Shown piece by piece: positions 23,858 through 32,240 of a stretch of DNA of 35,812 nt. The position numbers were made by a program, and so were the translations under genes. The stretch's first letter is position 1, and each line of letters starts with the position of its first letter. Origin of the DNA: an uncultured Alphaproteobacteria bacterium (GTDB lineage Bacteria > Pseudomonadota > Alphaproteobacteria > Rs-D84); contig CALXMS010000001.1 in the NCBI GenBank assembly GCA_944389535.1, forward strand, positions 67,390 to 103,201, in the 5' to 3' direction. The notes beneath the pieces were generated by a model. It saw only the letters and a list, made by a program, of their open reading frames with translations, was not told where the DNA came from and did not search any database.

Positions 23858-25481
23858 AACTATGTAACTTAAAAAAGGCCTTTAATAAAGTTCGCGGAGA
23901 ATATTGATGTTTACTAATCGGAGTCAAATCTTTATCAACACCCATTAAGTAATATACGGCATGTTGTGCGGCCCTGACTGAATATTCCATTGTGAAAACT
24001 ACATCTTCTGGTATTTCTACAAATTGACTAATAAAAGCAAAATTTTCATACCCAACAGGAACAACTAATGGTCTATCCTCTATTTCACGCGGTTGAAATT
24101 GTGAGTTTATATACGGCATTATCGCTGTTCTGCATATCAATCCTTTAATCATAGAAGCTTGCTCTTTCTTAGGAATATGTAAATGTCCCATAAGTTCTGT
24201 AATTATTTCGCGCCCAGTACATTTATACATAGGTTTTTTAACGTAATCCCCATCAACAAACATATTTAAAGAATACCCCCAAAATATTTGTGTATCACTT
24301 GGTTGATTTTTAAAGTGTGGTTGACGAGCCACAACAATAGATAAACGCCAAGCAGAATCTTTAAATGTTACTAACCCTCCTCCACCTGGATGATTTCTTG
24401 TAAAACGCTGAATATAATCCAACAATTTTTGGTTATTATTTATAGTAACAGTAAAAGACATCCACATAGATTCATTAGGTTTAGAATAAAACACTTCTGG
24501 GTTCCCAAATTCTGGTTTTCCTTCTGCAATTTTACGCCACAACTCAAAAGAAGGAGCTGTTTTGTTAACATCATATTTTGCAACAGTATCTGTATCTGCT
24601 TCGCATGAATTATCCGTCATACAACCATTCGTAAATGTAACAATATCAGTTGGCAGAACGTTTATTTCATGTTTTTTGCCGGATTGGGTATAAGCTATTT
24701 TATATACAACTTTTTCGCCTTTTCTTGTTTGATCGAACAAAATGTCTTTAACTGTCGCCCCTAAAAATACTTTTACCCCTTGATTTTTTAACCAGTCTAC
24801 CATTGGTCTAACAATCGAATCATATTGATTATATGCGGTACGAGCCACCCCAGCTAATGTATGAATCCTTGGGAACTCGTGCATGAACCGAATCATATAT
24901 CTTCTAAGTTCAGCGGCACTGGACCATGGTTGAAACGCAAATGTGGTCTGCCACATAAACCAAAAATTTGTTTTAAAAAAATGTTTGCTAAAAACCTCAT
25001 CAATTCTTTTTGCCCCCAAGGATTTTTCCGTTTCTATTAATATTAGTTTCTCCATTTCCATACGATCTTTAGGTGCAAATCCCATTTTCGTCACATCAAC
25101 TTTATTACCTTTTTTATCGATAAGACGAGCTCTTGAATGTGTTTTAAATTCTTCATTGTATTCTAAAAACTCTTCCTCCATTGATATTTCGTCAAATTCA
25201 ATAGAAGGTATAGATTTCATAACATCTTGTAAACATTCATACGTTGGTATATTTAACATTCTGCCACCACGTATCATAAACCCCCGCTTTGAGTTTCCAG
25301 CGCCATCTAAACTCCCCCCTTCAACATTCAAGGTCTCAAAAACGCGAATATTTTTACCTGGTACCTTAGCATCACGTATTAAATATATAGCCGCTGCTAA
25401 AGTCCCGATACCTGACCCTATCATATAAACATTCGTATTTGTGGGGCGACGCTTTATAGAGCTAACACCTGCCTTTGCCAT
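23856..25481 (-). CDS. ohyA: Oleate hydratase family protein (MCRA)
   Basis: FAD-dependent enzyme family that adds water to the double bond of oleate, giving 10-hydroxystearate; in gut and skin bacteria it detoxifies host unsaturated fatty acids. The 541-aa protein has an N-terminal Rossmann motif (GSGIGTLAAA, 22-31), FETLNVEGGSLDG (48-60), RGGRMLN (71-77), YNQYDS (217-222) and the long MCRA C-terminal domain. In characterised members the loop reads RGGREMN with a catalytic Glu; here that Glu is M75. I recall that at least one Rhodococcus enzyme also has Met here and is active, so loss of function cannot be assumed. The tyrosine in YNQYDS is kept. A monocistronic unit with terminators on both sides. 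Transfer from another phylum is possible but not shown. Confidence 0.92.
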   Translation of the reverse strand: MAKAGVSSIKRRPTNTNVYMIGSGIGTLAAAIYLIRDAKVPGKNIRVFETLNVEGGSLDGAGNSKRGFMIRGGRMLNIPTYECLQDVMKSIPSIEFDEISMEEEFLEYNEEFKTHSRARLIDKKGNKVDVTKMGFAPKDRMEMEKLILIETEKSLGAKRIDEVFSKHFFKTNFWFMWQTTFAFQPWSSAAELRRYMIRFMHEFPRIHTLAGVARTAYNQYDSIVRPMVDWLKNQGVKVFLGATVKDILFDQTRKGEKVVYKIAYTQSGKKHEINVLPTDIVTFTNGCMTDNSCEADTDTVAKYDVNKTAPSFELWRKIAEGKPEFGNPEVFYSKPNESMWMSFTVTINNNQKLLDYIQRFTRNHPGGGGLVTFKDSAWRLSIVVARQPHFKNQPSDTQIFWGYSLNMFVDGDYVKKPMYKCTGREIITELMGHLHIPKKEQASMIKGLICRTAIMPYINSQFQPREIEDRPLVVPVGYENFAFISQFVEIPEDVVFTMEYSVRAAQHAVYYLMGVDKDLTPISKHQYSPRTLLKAFFKLHS

Positions 25482-25514
25482 AATTTTCCTCTTTATTAAG
25501 AAATAACTTACATG

Positions 25515-25549
25515 TAAAAAAAGCCGTCAAAAACCATATTGACGGCTTT
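25515..25549 (-). terminator. Terminator of the small outer-membrane barrel gene
   Basis: 11-bp stem AAAGCCGTCAA/TTGACGGCTTT (25520-25530 with 25539-25549, 8-nt loop). It is followed on the minus strand by a run of T (complement of 25515-25519). It lies directly after the stop at 25560. Confidence 0.82.
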
Positions 25550-25559
25550 ATACATCATT

Positions 25560-26171
25560 TTAGAACATAAATCTGATACCGATATCACCGCCGAAATTAT
25601 GTAACCCAGAATTAATATCTACATAATTATATCTTGCAGCCAGATCTACAGCGAATCTCTTCATATCAAAAGTTACGCCCAAACTTCCCATTGCAGAGAA
25701 ACGAGTTTTACTTTCGCTATGATCGCCTACGTTAGGAATTTCACGTTTTACGTCCGCGAAAGCCGCACCAACGCCTAACCCCACGAACGGACGAATCATA
25801 CGATAACCACCAAATTCCCAATAAGAATTCCATAACAAAGTCTGCAATTTGGTTTCTATTTTAATATCTTCTGCCCCACCAAATGCTGCGCTATCTTTCG
25901 TTTTGCTGTATATAGACCATTCTATTTCTGACCGCATGGTATCGCAAACTTCTAAACCCATAGCGGCTCTACCTTGAAAAGCCATATCAGACAAAGTCTC
26001 TTTATGCTCGTTATAATTATAATTTAAATTTGAATAACTGGCACCGCCACGAATTCCTATATACGGATCTAAACCGAACATTTGCCAGCTACTGCCTTGT
26101 GATTGATACCCAGTTGCAAGCGCAGGTCCTGCGATAAGCACCGCCAGCGTTGAAATAACTATTTTTTTCAT
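25560..26171 (-). CDS. Outer membrane beta-barrel protein (Opa/OmpW-like size class)
   Basis: The 203-aa protein has a Sec signal peptide (MKKIVISTLAVLIAGPALA). The mature part has about eight amphipathic strands: DPYIGIRGGASYSNLNY, AFQGRAAMGLEV, SEIEWSIYS, LQTLLWNSYWEF, IRPFVGLGVGAAFADV, FSAMGSLGVTFDM, FAVDLAARYNYV and GGDIGIRFMF. The final Phe is typical of BAM-dependent barrels. This fits the small eight-stranded porin-like proteins common in Alphaproteobacteria. AAAGGAGAGAG precedes the ATG. It stands alone, between ohyA and a tRNA gene. Specific function is unknown. Confidence 0.8.
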   Translation of the reverse strand: MKKIVISTLAVLIAGPALATGYQSQGSSWQMFGLDPYIGIRGGASYSNLNYNYNEHKETLSDMAFQGRAAMGLEVCDTMRSEIEWSIYSKTKDSAAFGGAEDIKIETKLQTLLWNSYWEFGGYRMIRPFVGLGVGAAFADVKREIPNVGDHSESKTRFSAMGSLGVTFDMKRFAVDLAARYNYVDINSGLHNFGGDIGIRFMF

Positions 26172-26297
26172 TTCTCTCTCCTTTTAAATTTTTATTTTTC
26201 ATGTCAGCACTATAATTTTATCAAAACGAACTTAAACTTTGCATAGGTATGGCTGCCTATTACTTTTATACCCTGGAAACACAAAGTGATAAATGCC

Positions 26298-26325
26298 TTG
26301 CATTTAGTAAAAAAAAGGCTATAAT
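26298..26325 (+). promoter_or_regulatory. Promoter of tRNA-Lys
   Basis: TTGCAT (26298-26303), 16-bp spacer, consensus TATAAT (26320-26325), followed by a GC-rich segment (CGCC) near the expected start, as in stable-RNA promoters. The mature tRNA begins at 26356. Confidence 0.65.
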
Positions 26326-26355
26326 CGCCTAGGTCTAAGTATTATTAAGTGACCC

Positions 26356-26431
26356 GGGTGCGTAGCTCAGTTGGTAGAGCAACTGACTCTTAATCAGTGG
26401 GTCCAGGGTTCGAGTCCCTGCGCGCCCACCA
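26356..26431 (+). tRNA. tRNA-Lys (anticodon CUU), CCA encoded
   Basis: 76-nt cloverleaf. The acceptor stem GGGTGCG (26356-26362) pairs with CGCGCCC (26421-26427) with one T-G pair, then discriminator A and CCA. The anticodon stem ACTGA/TCAGT holds the loop CTCTTAA, giving CTT (reads AAG). The D-arm has GCTCAGTTGGTAGAGC and the T-arm GGTTCGAGTCC. Confidence 0.96.
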
Positions 26432-26437
26432 AAATAT

Positions 26438-26457
26438 AAACTGCACGACAGTTTTTT
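26438..26457 (+). terminator. Terminator of tRNA-Lys
   Basis: 6-bp stem AAACTG/CAGTTT (26438-26443 with 26449-26454, loop CACGA), with a T run to 26457. Weak but well placed, 6 bp after the tRNA. It may also act for the convergent LysM gene. Confidence 0.55.
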
Positions 26458-27787
26458 ATTTTTTCAAATATGATGAAGGGTTATAGGCTTTGGTTCCCTT
26501 ACGAATTTCGAAATGTAATTGAGGTTGATCAACTTTACCTGTTTCACCTACAGTCCCTATTTTCTGCCCGACCAAAACCTTGGTACCACGACGAACAGAC
26601 ATAGAATCTAAATGTGCGTATACTGTCATCCAACCATCTGAATGTTGGATGATGATCAAATTTCCCATTCCTTTTACTTCGTTCCCGGCATAAGCAACGA
26701 CACCGTTTTCTGCTGCCTTTACTGCAGTTCCACGTTTTGCCCCTATATTTATACCATCGTTAAATAAACCGTTAGACTTTGCACCATAACTAGATAATAT
26801 CTTACCCTGCACCGGCCAAGAAAACTTAGACGAAGAACGCGCACTTATGGTAGGTAACTTTTTTGTAGGATCAGACGAAATTTTTGCCTTAGGTTTAGCC
26901 GTTATCTGGGTCATAACTGTTTTTCCTGCGGCAGACGTTGAAGTTTTAGCCGTCGTGCTAGCCGCCGTACGAACTGGTGCATTACTTAAATTTGGAACTT
27001 TTAACTTTTGTCCAACAGACAAAGTAAACGGTGCATTTAAATTATTCATAACAGCCAAATCGTTAACTGGTACAGAATATTGTCTTGATAAAGAATACAA
27101 AGTATCACCTGATTTAACTGTAATTTCTTGCAATGCGACTCGCGTTATCGTATTTGGTTTTACGTTAACCGTAGATTTTGGTATAGATACTGTCTGAGCG
27201 ACTACCGTATCGGTCCTAGACGGAATTTTTAATATTTGGCCGCCATATAAAGAATACGGCTCTGTTAAATTATTCAACCGCGCAATTTCATCGACAGTAG
27301 TATTATATTTCTTAGCCAATGAATATAAAGTATCCCCTGTTTTTACAGTAACCTCGACAGTGGACTGAACAGTTTTCGTTCCGCCATACATTGGGACCAA
27401 TAAATACTCATCATATTCATCGGTTAAGGCGATTTCTTCTGAAACTATCGGCGCCCCATATTCCACCGTAGTTTGTAACGGTGCATCACCGTACATTGCA
27501 GCGCCCTCTTTCGCTGGTGGAACGATATAATCATCAACACTGGCATATTCCACATAATCTGTTGCGCTAACAGATCCATATAACGTTGGGGAAGCATAAA
27601 CCCCATAATCTGTTGCAGCGGAATTATAAATTTCTGGTTGTGTGACAGGATCTGCTAATAACGCCGGATAACGCGTAGAAATAAAATCTCCGACAGTATC
27701 TGGCAAAGACACTATTTTAGGCTGCAAATCACATGCGGTAACGCACATTACAACCAATCCGATAAAATACAGACTAATTTTTTTCAC
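26456..27787 (-). CDS. LysM-LysM-LytM lipoprotein, probable amidase activator (NlpD/DipM-like)
   Basis: 443-aa lipoprotein (lipid-anchor Cys at C19 in VMCVTAC) with a Tyr-rich N-terminal region. Two LysM peptidoglycan-binding domains follow (about 144-189 and 221-265, each with GDTLYSL and a QxLKxP ending), then a Ser/Thr/Lys linker and an M23/LytM domain (about 336-432). The zinc site is degenerate: the HxxxD motif is N343 and N347, and the HxH motif reads Q-L-H425; H391 in YAHLD remains. NlpD and EnvC of E. coli are likewise inactive hydrolases that activate amidases at division, so that role is likely here. It starts with GTG at 27787, only 6 bp after an extended -10, which suggests a leaderless message. 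It sits downstream of the tatC end. Confidence 0.88.
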   Translation of the reverse strand: MKKISLYFIGLVVMCVTACDLQPKIVSLPDTVGDFISTRYPALLADPVTQPEIYNSAATDYGVYASPTLYGSVSATDYVEYASVDDYIVPPAKEGAAMYGDAPLQTTVEYGAPIVSEEIALTDEYDEYLLVPMYGGTKTVQSTVEVTVKTGDTLYSLAKKYNTTVDEIARLNNLTEPYSLYGGQILKIPSRTDTVVAQTVSIPKSTVNVKPNTITRVALQEITVKSGDTLYSLSRQYSVPVNDLAVMNNLNAPFTLSVGQKLKVPNLSNAPVRTAASTTAKTSTSAAGKTVMTQITAKPKAKISSDPTKKLPTISARSSSKFSWPVQGKILSSYGAKSNGLFNDGINIGAKRGTAVKAAENGVVAYAGNEVKGMGNLIIIQHSDGWMTVYAHLDSMSVRRGTKVLVGQKIGTVGETGKVDQPQLHFEIRKGTKAYNPSSYLKK

Positions 27788-27793
27788 AGGCTA

Positions 27794-27802
27794 ATTATAT
27801 CA
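27794..27802 (-). promoter_or_regulatory. Extended -10 promoter of the LysM-LytM gene, leaderless arrangement
   Basis: Minus-strand TGATATAAT (27802-27794) is an extended -10 element ending 6 bp before the GTG start at 27787, so the predicted transcript starts at or very near the start codon. No ribosome binding site fits between. An AT-only hairpin (27808-27825) just upstream may weakly end the tatC transcript. Confidence 0.45.
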
Positions 27803-27825
27803 TAAAAAATAAGATAAATCTTATT

Positions 27826-28539
27826 CTATTTTCTTTTATCGTTCATAAACAATAAACTTATCTCGAACAGGCCCCACATAGGTAAAGCCAATAAAATCTG
27901 TGAAACAACATCTGGTGGGGTTAATACGGCGGCAACAATAATGATTAAAACTATTGCATACCTGCGCATTTTTACTGCGCGCTCATGAGATAAAATCCCC
28001 ATACGATTAAGCAATACCAATACTAACGGCAATTGAAAAGCGATACCAAACACTTTTAATAACCCAATGGCAAAAGCCAAATAATCTTTTGCCGCTGGTA
28101 ATATTACAGTTGGAACAGGAGAAGATTGGTTTAATTCTATAAAGAACCCGAAAACAAAAGGAAACAAAACATAAAAAGCAAACCCCACCCCTATTAAAAA
28201 TAAAACAGGGGAAACAATCAAAATCGGCCAAAGCATATTTTGTTCTTTTTTATGTAACCCAGGGGCGACAAAAGCCCAAAGTTGCCACAATGCAAAAGGT
28301 ATTGTAATAAACAAACCAAACAACACTGCCAAAGAAAAACGAATCATTAATCCATCGGCGATACCGTTGTATAATAAAGCCCCATCCGGCCATACCTTAA
28401 ATAAAGGCGCGGTCAAAAATTCCTGTAACCAAGGCGAAATATACCAACCAGCAATCAAAGCAACACCAAAAAGCCCCAGCGTCCATAAAATGCGCTTACG
28501 TAATTCTGAAAAATGTTGCCCTAGGGTCATTCGCTTCAT
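27826..28539 (-). CDS. tatC: Sec-independent protein translocase subunit TatC
   Basis: Six-helix inner-membrane receptor for twin-arginine signal peptides. The 237-aa protein has the N-terminal LGQHFSELRKRI motif (cytoplasmic, binds the RR signal), FVAPGLHKKEQ after helix two, and the TPPDVVSQILLALPMWGLFE signature before the last helices. The start at 28539 (preceded by AGGAAG) overlaps the tatB stop by the ATGA tetranucleotide. It is last in the long minus-strand string. TatA is not in this window. Confidence 0.95.
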   Translation of the reverse strand: MKRMTLGQHFSELRKRILWTLGLFGVALIAGWYISPWLQEFLTAPLFKVWPDGALLYNGIADGLMIRFSLAVLFGLFITIPFALWQLWAFVAPGLHKKEQNMLWPILIVSPVLFLIGVGFAFYVLFPFVFGFFIELNQSSPVPTVILPAAKDYLAFAIGLLKVFGIAFQLPLVLVLLNRMGILSHERAVKMRRYAIVLIIIVAAVLTPPDVVSQILLALPMWGLFEISLLFMNDKRK

Positions 28540-28859
28540 TTTATTTTTTTCTTCCTATGTGACTTAACGTTTTTTTGAAGCTTGTTTTTCGTACTTTTAT
28601 TTTTTACCTTTGTTAACGGCTCAGAAATTCCGTCCAACATATCCGCAGTTGTCGTCCGAATTAAATCATCAATGGGTTTTTCTAAATCAATTTGTTGTTT
28701 TATCTGTTCAGATGCGTCGGTAATTTTCCAAATTAACTTTCGTATGAAAGTGACTATTTTTGCTAAAAAACGGGCAACATCAGGCCACATACGTGCTGGT
28801 ATTACTAACACGCCAACCAACAAAATAACTAAAAATTCAGACCAACTTATCCCGAACAT
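28536..28859 (-). CDS. tatB: Sec-independent protein translocase subunit TatB
   Basis: Single-span partner of TatC that receives Tat substrates. The 107-aa protein starts MFGISWSEFLVILLVGVLVI with the conserved Glu8, followed by an amphipathic helix and a long basic tail. The hinge that usually reads GPxxLP is IPARMWP here. It starts 2 bp after lolA and overlaps tatC by 4 bp. Name rests on the N-terminal pattern and the position next to tatC; TatA is less likely given length and Glu8. Confidence 0.88.
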   Translation of the reverse strand: MFGISWSEFLVILLVGVLVIPARMWPDVARFLAKIVTFIRKLIWKITDASEQIKQQIDLEKPIDDLIRTTTADMLDGISEPLTKVKNKSTKNKLQKNVKSHRKKKIK

Positions 28860-28861
28860 TT

Positions 28862-29479
28862 CTAATCGTAAAAAGAATCACCACCACTTGTACTAACAGT
28901 TCTATGATGTTGAATCTGGAAATAATCAGATGCAAAATTTGTTTTTGTTTTTAAACCATCAAATGCAACATCTGTTTTTGCACCAGTCGCATCAATAACA
29001 GTCCACGAATTTAATTTTACTGGATCTTTATCAAAAACAACCGTCATATTACCAAGGCCTTCTTGACCACGTAAATTCAATTTTAAAGCAAACGTGCTTT
29101 TCATATCTTCTGTTTCTATAACGTTTATATCAGCGTTTCTTAAATCAATATTTTCTCGGATAAGAATACCTGCTGGCGTACTAGTTAATGGAACAGTTGT
29201 TATCTGATCCAATGACTTATCGAAAAAATATAAATCTCGCCCATCAGCAATTAACTGTACAGGCATATCATCGTAATCTAAACGTACTCGCCCGGGGCGA
29301 AGCATAGCAAATTTTCCTTCTTCTTTTTTTCCGTTTGCAGTTTGAACAAAATTACCCGCCAGGCCAGTAATAGAATTTAAGTATTTTTCCGCTGAACCAA
29401 TCAGAGCTGTATCCACAGCGGCATCAGCCATACCGCAGAATAAAATTCCGACCAGCGCAAAAAATATTTTTTTTCTCAT
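28862..29479 (-). CDS. lolA: Outer-membrane lipoprotein carrier LolA-like protein
   Basis: Periplasmic shuttle that takes lipoproteins from LolCDE to the outer membrane. The 205-aa product has a signal peptide (MRKKIFFALVGILFCGMADA). The family core is visible as GLAGNFVQTANGKKEEGKF, then MLRPGRVRLDYDD, LIADGRDLYFFDKSLDQIT and TPAGILIRENIDL. Its ATG overlaps the end of the upstream DHH gene (ATGA), so they are translationally coupled. The window carries several predicted lipoproteins that would be clients. Confidence 0.9.
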   Translation of the reverse strand: MRKKIFFALVGILFCGMADAAVDTALIGSAEKYLNSITGLAGNFVQTANGKKEEGKFAMLRPGRVRLDYDDMPVQLIADGRDLYFFDKSLDQITTVPLTSTPAGILIRENIDLRNADINVIETEDMKSTFALKLNLRGQEGLGNMTVVFDKDPVKLNSWTVIDATGAKTDVAFDGLKTKTNFASDYFQIQHHRTVSTSGGDSFYD

Positions 29480-30432
29480 TTTATCCCCCTGAATAATTCC
29501 AGAACTTTTTCACGCGTATGCTCTAAAGAATCTTTAACAACAGCCCCCGCGGCATACGTATGTCCCCCACCGCCAAGCGCAACTGCTATATCATCAATCG
29601 GTTTATTTTTACTTCGTAATGATACACCTGTCTGATTTGTTTTTTGGCTTTTTAACAACGCTACATATTCTACGCCTTTAATTTGCCCTAACAAAGATAA
29701 AACAGTATCTCCGCGCCCATCTATGTTTTTATAATCATCCGACGTAATTTCGGCTAACGCAAGTTTCCCGTTATAAAAGAATTTTGCCCTAGCTGTAACA
29801 GCTGCCTCTGTTATTACAGTTTTTCTCGGTTTATTATTTAATAGATTTGAAATATCGTCTATATCCACGCCCTCTTTTACTAACTTTGCCATAATATTTA
29901 ATGGAATTCCATTATTGACATATCTAAAAAATCCCGTATCTGTCAGAATAGATATTGCTATTAATTCATTTACAATATTATCTCGCGTTAAATTTAACTT
30001 AGACGCAATTTGAAAAAGCATTTCACCAACAGAAGATGATTTATAATCATTTAAACACAAATTCCCAATACAAAAATCGTTTTTATGATGATCTATCTCT
30101 ATTATAAATTTTGCGTTATCAACAGCTTTTATATTTCCCCCTATATGATCTTTCGTACCGTAATCTATCATAAAGCATAAATCAAAGGGTTTACTAAAAT
30201 CAGCTTTTTCCCAATATTGTATTTCTTTTCTTAAAGGAACATTGTCTAACATATCGGGAATATTTCCATCATATAAACAAACTGCTTTCTTGTTAAAGTT
30301 GATTTTAATAAGATGAGCCAAAGCCAGTGTAGAACACAAAGAATCACCATCTGGATTTTTATGTCCAAATATAGCAATATTACGAGCGCCACGAATTTTC
30401 GTAACTAATGTTTTTAAATCATCCTTTTTCAT
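29476..30432 (-). CDS. DHH/DHHA1 phosphoesterase, NrnA-like oligoribonuclease/pAp phosphatase
   Basis: Member of the DHH family that degrades nanoRNA and/or 3'-phosphoadenosine 5'-phosphate. The 318-aa protein has the manganese-binding motifs HKNPDGDS (24-31), MIDYG (88-92) and IDHHKND (113-119, the DHH motif). The C-terminal DHHA1 motif GGGGHTYAAG is near 287-296. This short two-domain form is distinct from RecJ, which is the next gene upstream. Gap of 2 bp from recJ and 4-bp overlap with lolA. Alphaproteobacteria often lack Orn-independent NrnA, so the exact substrate stays open. Confidence 0.9.
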   Translation of the reverse strand: MKKDDLKTLVTKIRGARNIAIFGHKNPDGDSLCSTLALAHLIKINFNKKAVCLYDGNIPDMLDNVPLRKEIQYWEKADFSKPFDLCFMIDYGTKDHIGGNIKAVDNAKFIIEIDHHKNDFCIGNLCLNDYKSSSVGEMLFQIASKLNLTRDNIVNELIAISILTDTGFFRYVNNGIPLNIMAKLVKEGVDIDDISNLLNNKPRKTVITEAAVTARAKFFYNGKLALAEITSDDYKNIDGRGDTVLSLLGQIKGVEYVALLKSQKTNQTGVSLRSKNKPIDDIAVALGGGGHTYAAGAVVKDSLEHTREKVLELFRGIK

Positions 30433-30434
30433 TC

Positions 30435-32198
30435 CTATACCGCAATATCTTCAAGAACGAGTTGAGCACTAACATGCCCATTATATTCATTCTCTTTTAA
30501 CTTACCTAGCAATTTTATTTTAGTGTTTGTATTAGCATCGTCCAGTAAAAAATCACCAACAGGTGTTCCAACCAAATTAAATCCAACAAACGACAACTGT
30601 GTTCCATTACTTGTCGCAAAACTGCCACGAATATGTGCGCCATGCCCCATTACTGTGGCATAACGTAAAGAAGCACCGTTTAGAATAAACAACGGTTCCG
30701 GATTTCCTTGACCAAAAGGTTCTAAGCAATTTAATTTATTTATTAATTTTAAAGTCGCCCCACCTGCATCTATTTCCGCATCAGCAACGACTTCACGATT
30801 TGGCTCTTCCCCTTTTAATTGTTCTTTTACGGCGCTTTCTAAAAATTCACAAAAAGCACTTTCGTTTTCTTCCGCCAAAGAAAAACCTGCAGCTGCTGCA
30901 TGTCCTCCACCTTCAGAAATAATACCTTTCACTAGTGCATCATGAATGATTTTACCCAGATCTACACCTGGTATAGACCTTCCGGAACCGTTTATAACGC
31001 CGTCACATTTAGTTGCAACACAGGATGGCAAATTATACTTATCTTTCAATCGCCCAGCAATTATTCCCATAACCCCGCCATGCCAATTGTTACCACAGAC
31101 AAATAAACTGCACCGACCTAAATCGCAACACTTTTGTGCCATATCACTGGCAGATATCATTATTGCATTTTGTATATCCAGCCTTTCTTGGTTCATTTTA
31201 TGAAGTTTCTGGGCCAAATCGTTTGCTATTAAAGGGTTATCCGTCAACAATAAGTTCAAAGCGGGCGTAGCAGAATCTAACCTACCCGCCGCATTTAAAC
31301 GTGGTCCCAAAGCAAATCCAGCGGCATAAACAGACGGTTTCTTTATACCGGCAACATTCATAAGTACACGTAAACCTAAATTATTACGCAACCCCAAAAC
31401 TTTCAAACCTGTTGCAACAAACGCACGATTTAAACCGATAAGTGGCATAGTATCGCAAATTGTCCCCAGCGCAACCAGATCCAAATAATTAATTAGATTA
31501 ATGTTCTCAACGCGGCTAACCATATCATCGGTTAAATTACGTTTTCTTAATTCTCGTCGTAATGCAATTAAAGTTAAAAACGCAACACCTACACCGGCAA
31601 GATAATCTAAATTTGACGAATCGTCTATACGCTTTGGATTAACCACAGCATCTGCATTCGGTAATATAGAATCAGGGGAATGGTGATCAGTAACCACCAC
31701 TTTTAACCCATTTGATTTTGCATAATCAACTTCTTCACTACCACTTATTCCGCAATCAACCGTTATTATCAGTTTGGCACCATTTTTTATTATTTCATCA
31801 ATTGCGCCAATATTTAACCCATAGCCCTCACCTTCTCGTGTTGGTAAATGCCAAATTACATCCACCCCTAAGGCAGTTAAAAATTTAACAAAAATAGCTG
31901 TTGAAGTAATACCATCAACGTCATAATCACCGTAAACAGCTATTTTTTCATTGTTCAAAATACTATCTGCGATGACAATTGCGGCTTTATCAATATCAGT
32001 CAAAACAGAAGGATCAGGCATATAATCTTTTATATACGGATTTAGGAATTTCTCCATTGCCGCCATATCCGTAATACCACGGTTAATTAAAATTTTCTGC
32101 AATAAGTTATCAACCGAGTCTGAATAACCATCTGCACCCGGATACGTCGCCACAGCCCATGCTTGTCCCAGCATAGACTTCTCTACAACTTTTCTCAC
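30435..32198 (-). CDS. recJ: Single-stranded-DNA exonuclease RecJ
   Basis: 5'-3' ssDNA exonuclease of RecF recombination and mismatch repair. The 587-aa protein has YGDYDVDGITS (89-99), TVDCGIS (147-153), the VVTDHHSP motif (168-175), GPRLNAAGRLDSA and the DHHA1 motif GGGHAAAAGF (about 428-437), then the C-terminal OB-fold region with LEPFGQGNPEP. The start taken is GTG at 32198; an ATG at 32174 with GAGAAG upstream is an equally good alternative. It follows ftsI by 42 bp. Confidence 0.95.
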   Translation of the reverse strand: MRKVVEKSMLGQAWAVATYPGADGYSDSVDNLLQKILINRGITDMAAMEKFLNPYIKDYMPDPSVLTDIDKAAIVIADSILNNEKIAVYGDYDVDGITSTAIFVKFLTALGVDVIWHLPTREGEGYGLNIGAIDEIIKNGAKLIITVDCGISGSEEVDYAKSNGLKVVVTDHHSPDSILPNADAVVNPKRIDDSSNLDYLAGVGVAFLTLIALRRELRKRNLTDDMVSRVENINLINYLDLVALGTICDTMPLIGLNRAFVATGLKVLGLRNNLGLRVLMNVAGIKKPSVYAAGFALGPRLNAAGRLDSATPALNLLLTDNPLIANDLAQKLHKMNQERLDIQNAIMISASDMAQKCCDLGRCSLFVCGNNWHGGVMGIIAGRLKDKYNLPSCVATKCDGVINGSGRSIPGVDLGKIIHDALVKGIISEGGGHAAAAGFSLAEENESAFCEFLESAVKEQLKGEEPNREVVADAEIDAGGATLKLINKLNCLEPFGQGNPEPLFILNGASLRYATVMGHGAHIRGSFATSNGTQLSFVGFNLVGTPVGDFLLDDANTNTKIKLLGKLKENEYNGHVSAQLVLEDIAV

Positions 32199-32240
32199 GC
32201 TATACTCTTTTATTATTATCAGCTAAATTATAATCAAAAA

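Noticed and set aside
24943-25428. 161-codon open frame antisense to ohyA
   Set aside because: Shadow of the oleate hydratase gene; no family resemblance and no translation signals.
26225-26275. Short inverted repeat ATAGG...CCTAT in the space before tRNA-Lys
   Set aside because: Five-base arms are expected by chance; no promoter or T run accompanies it.
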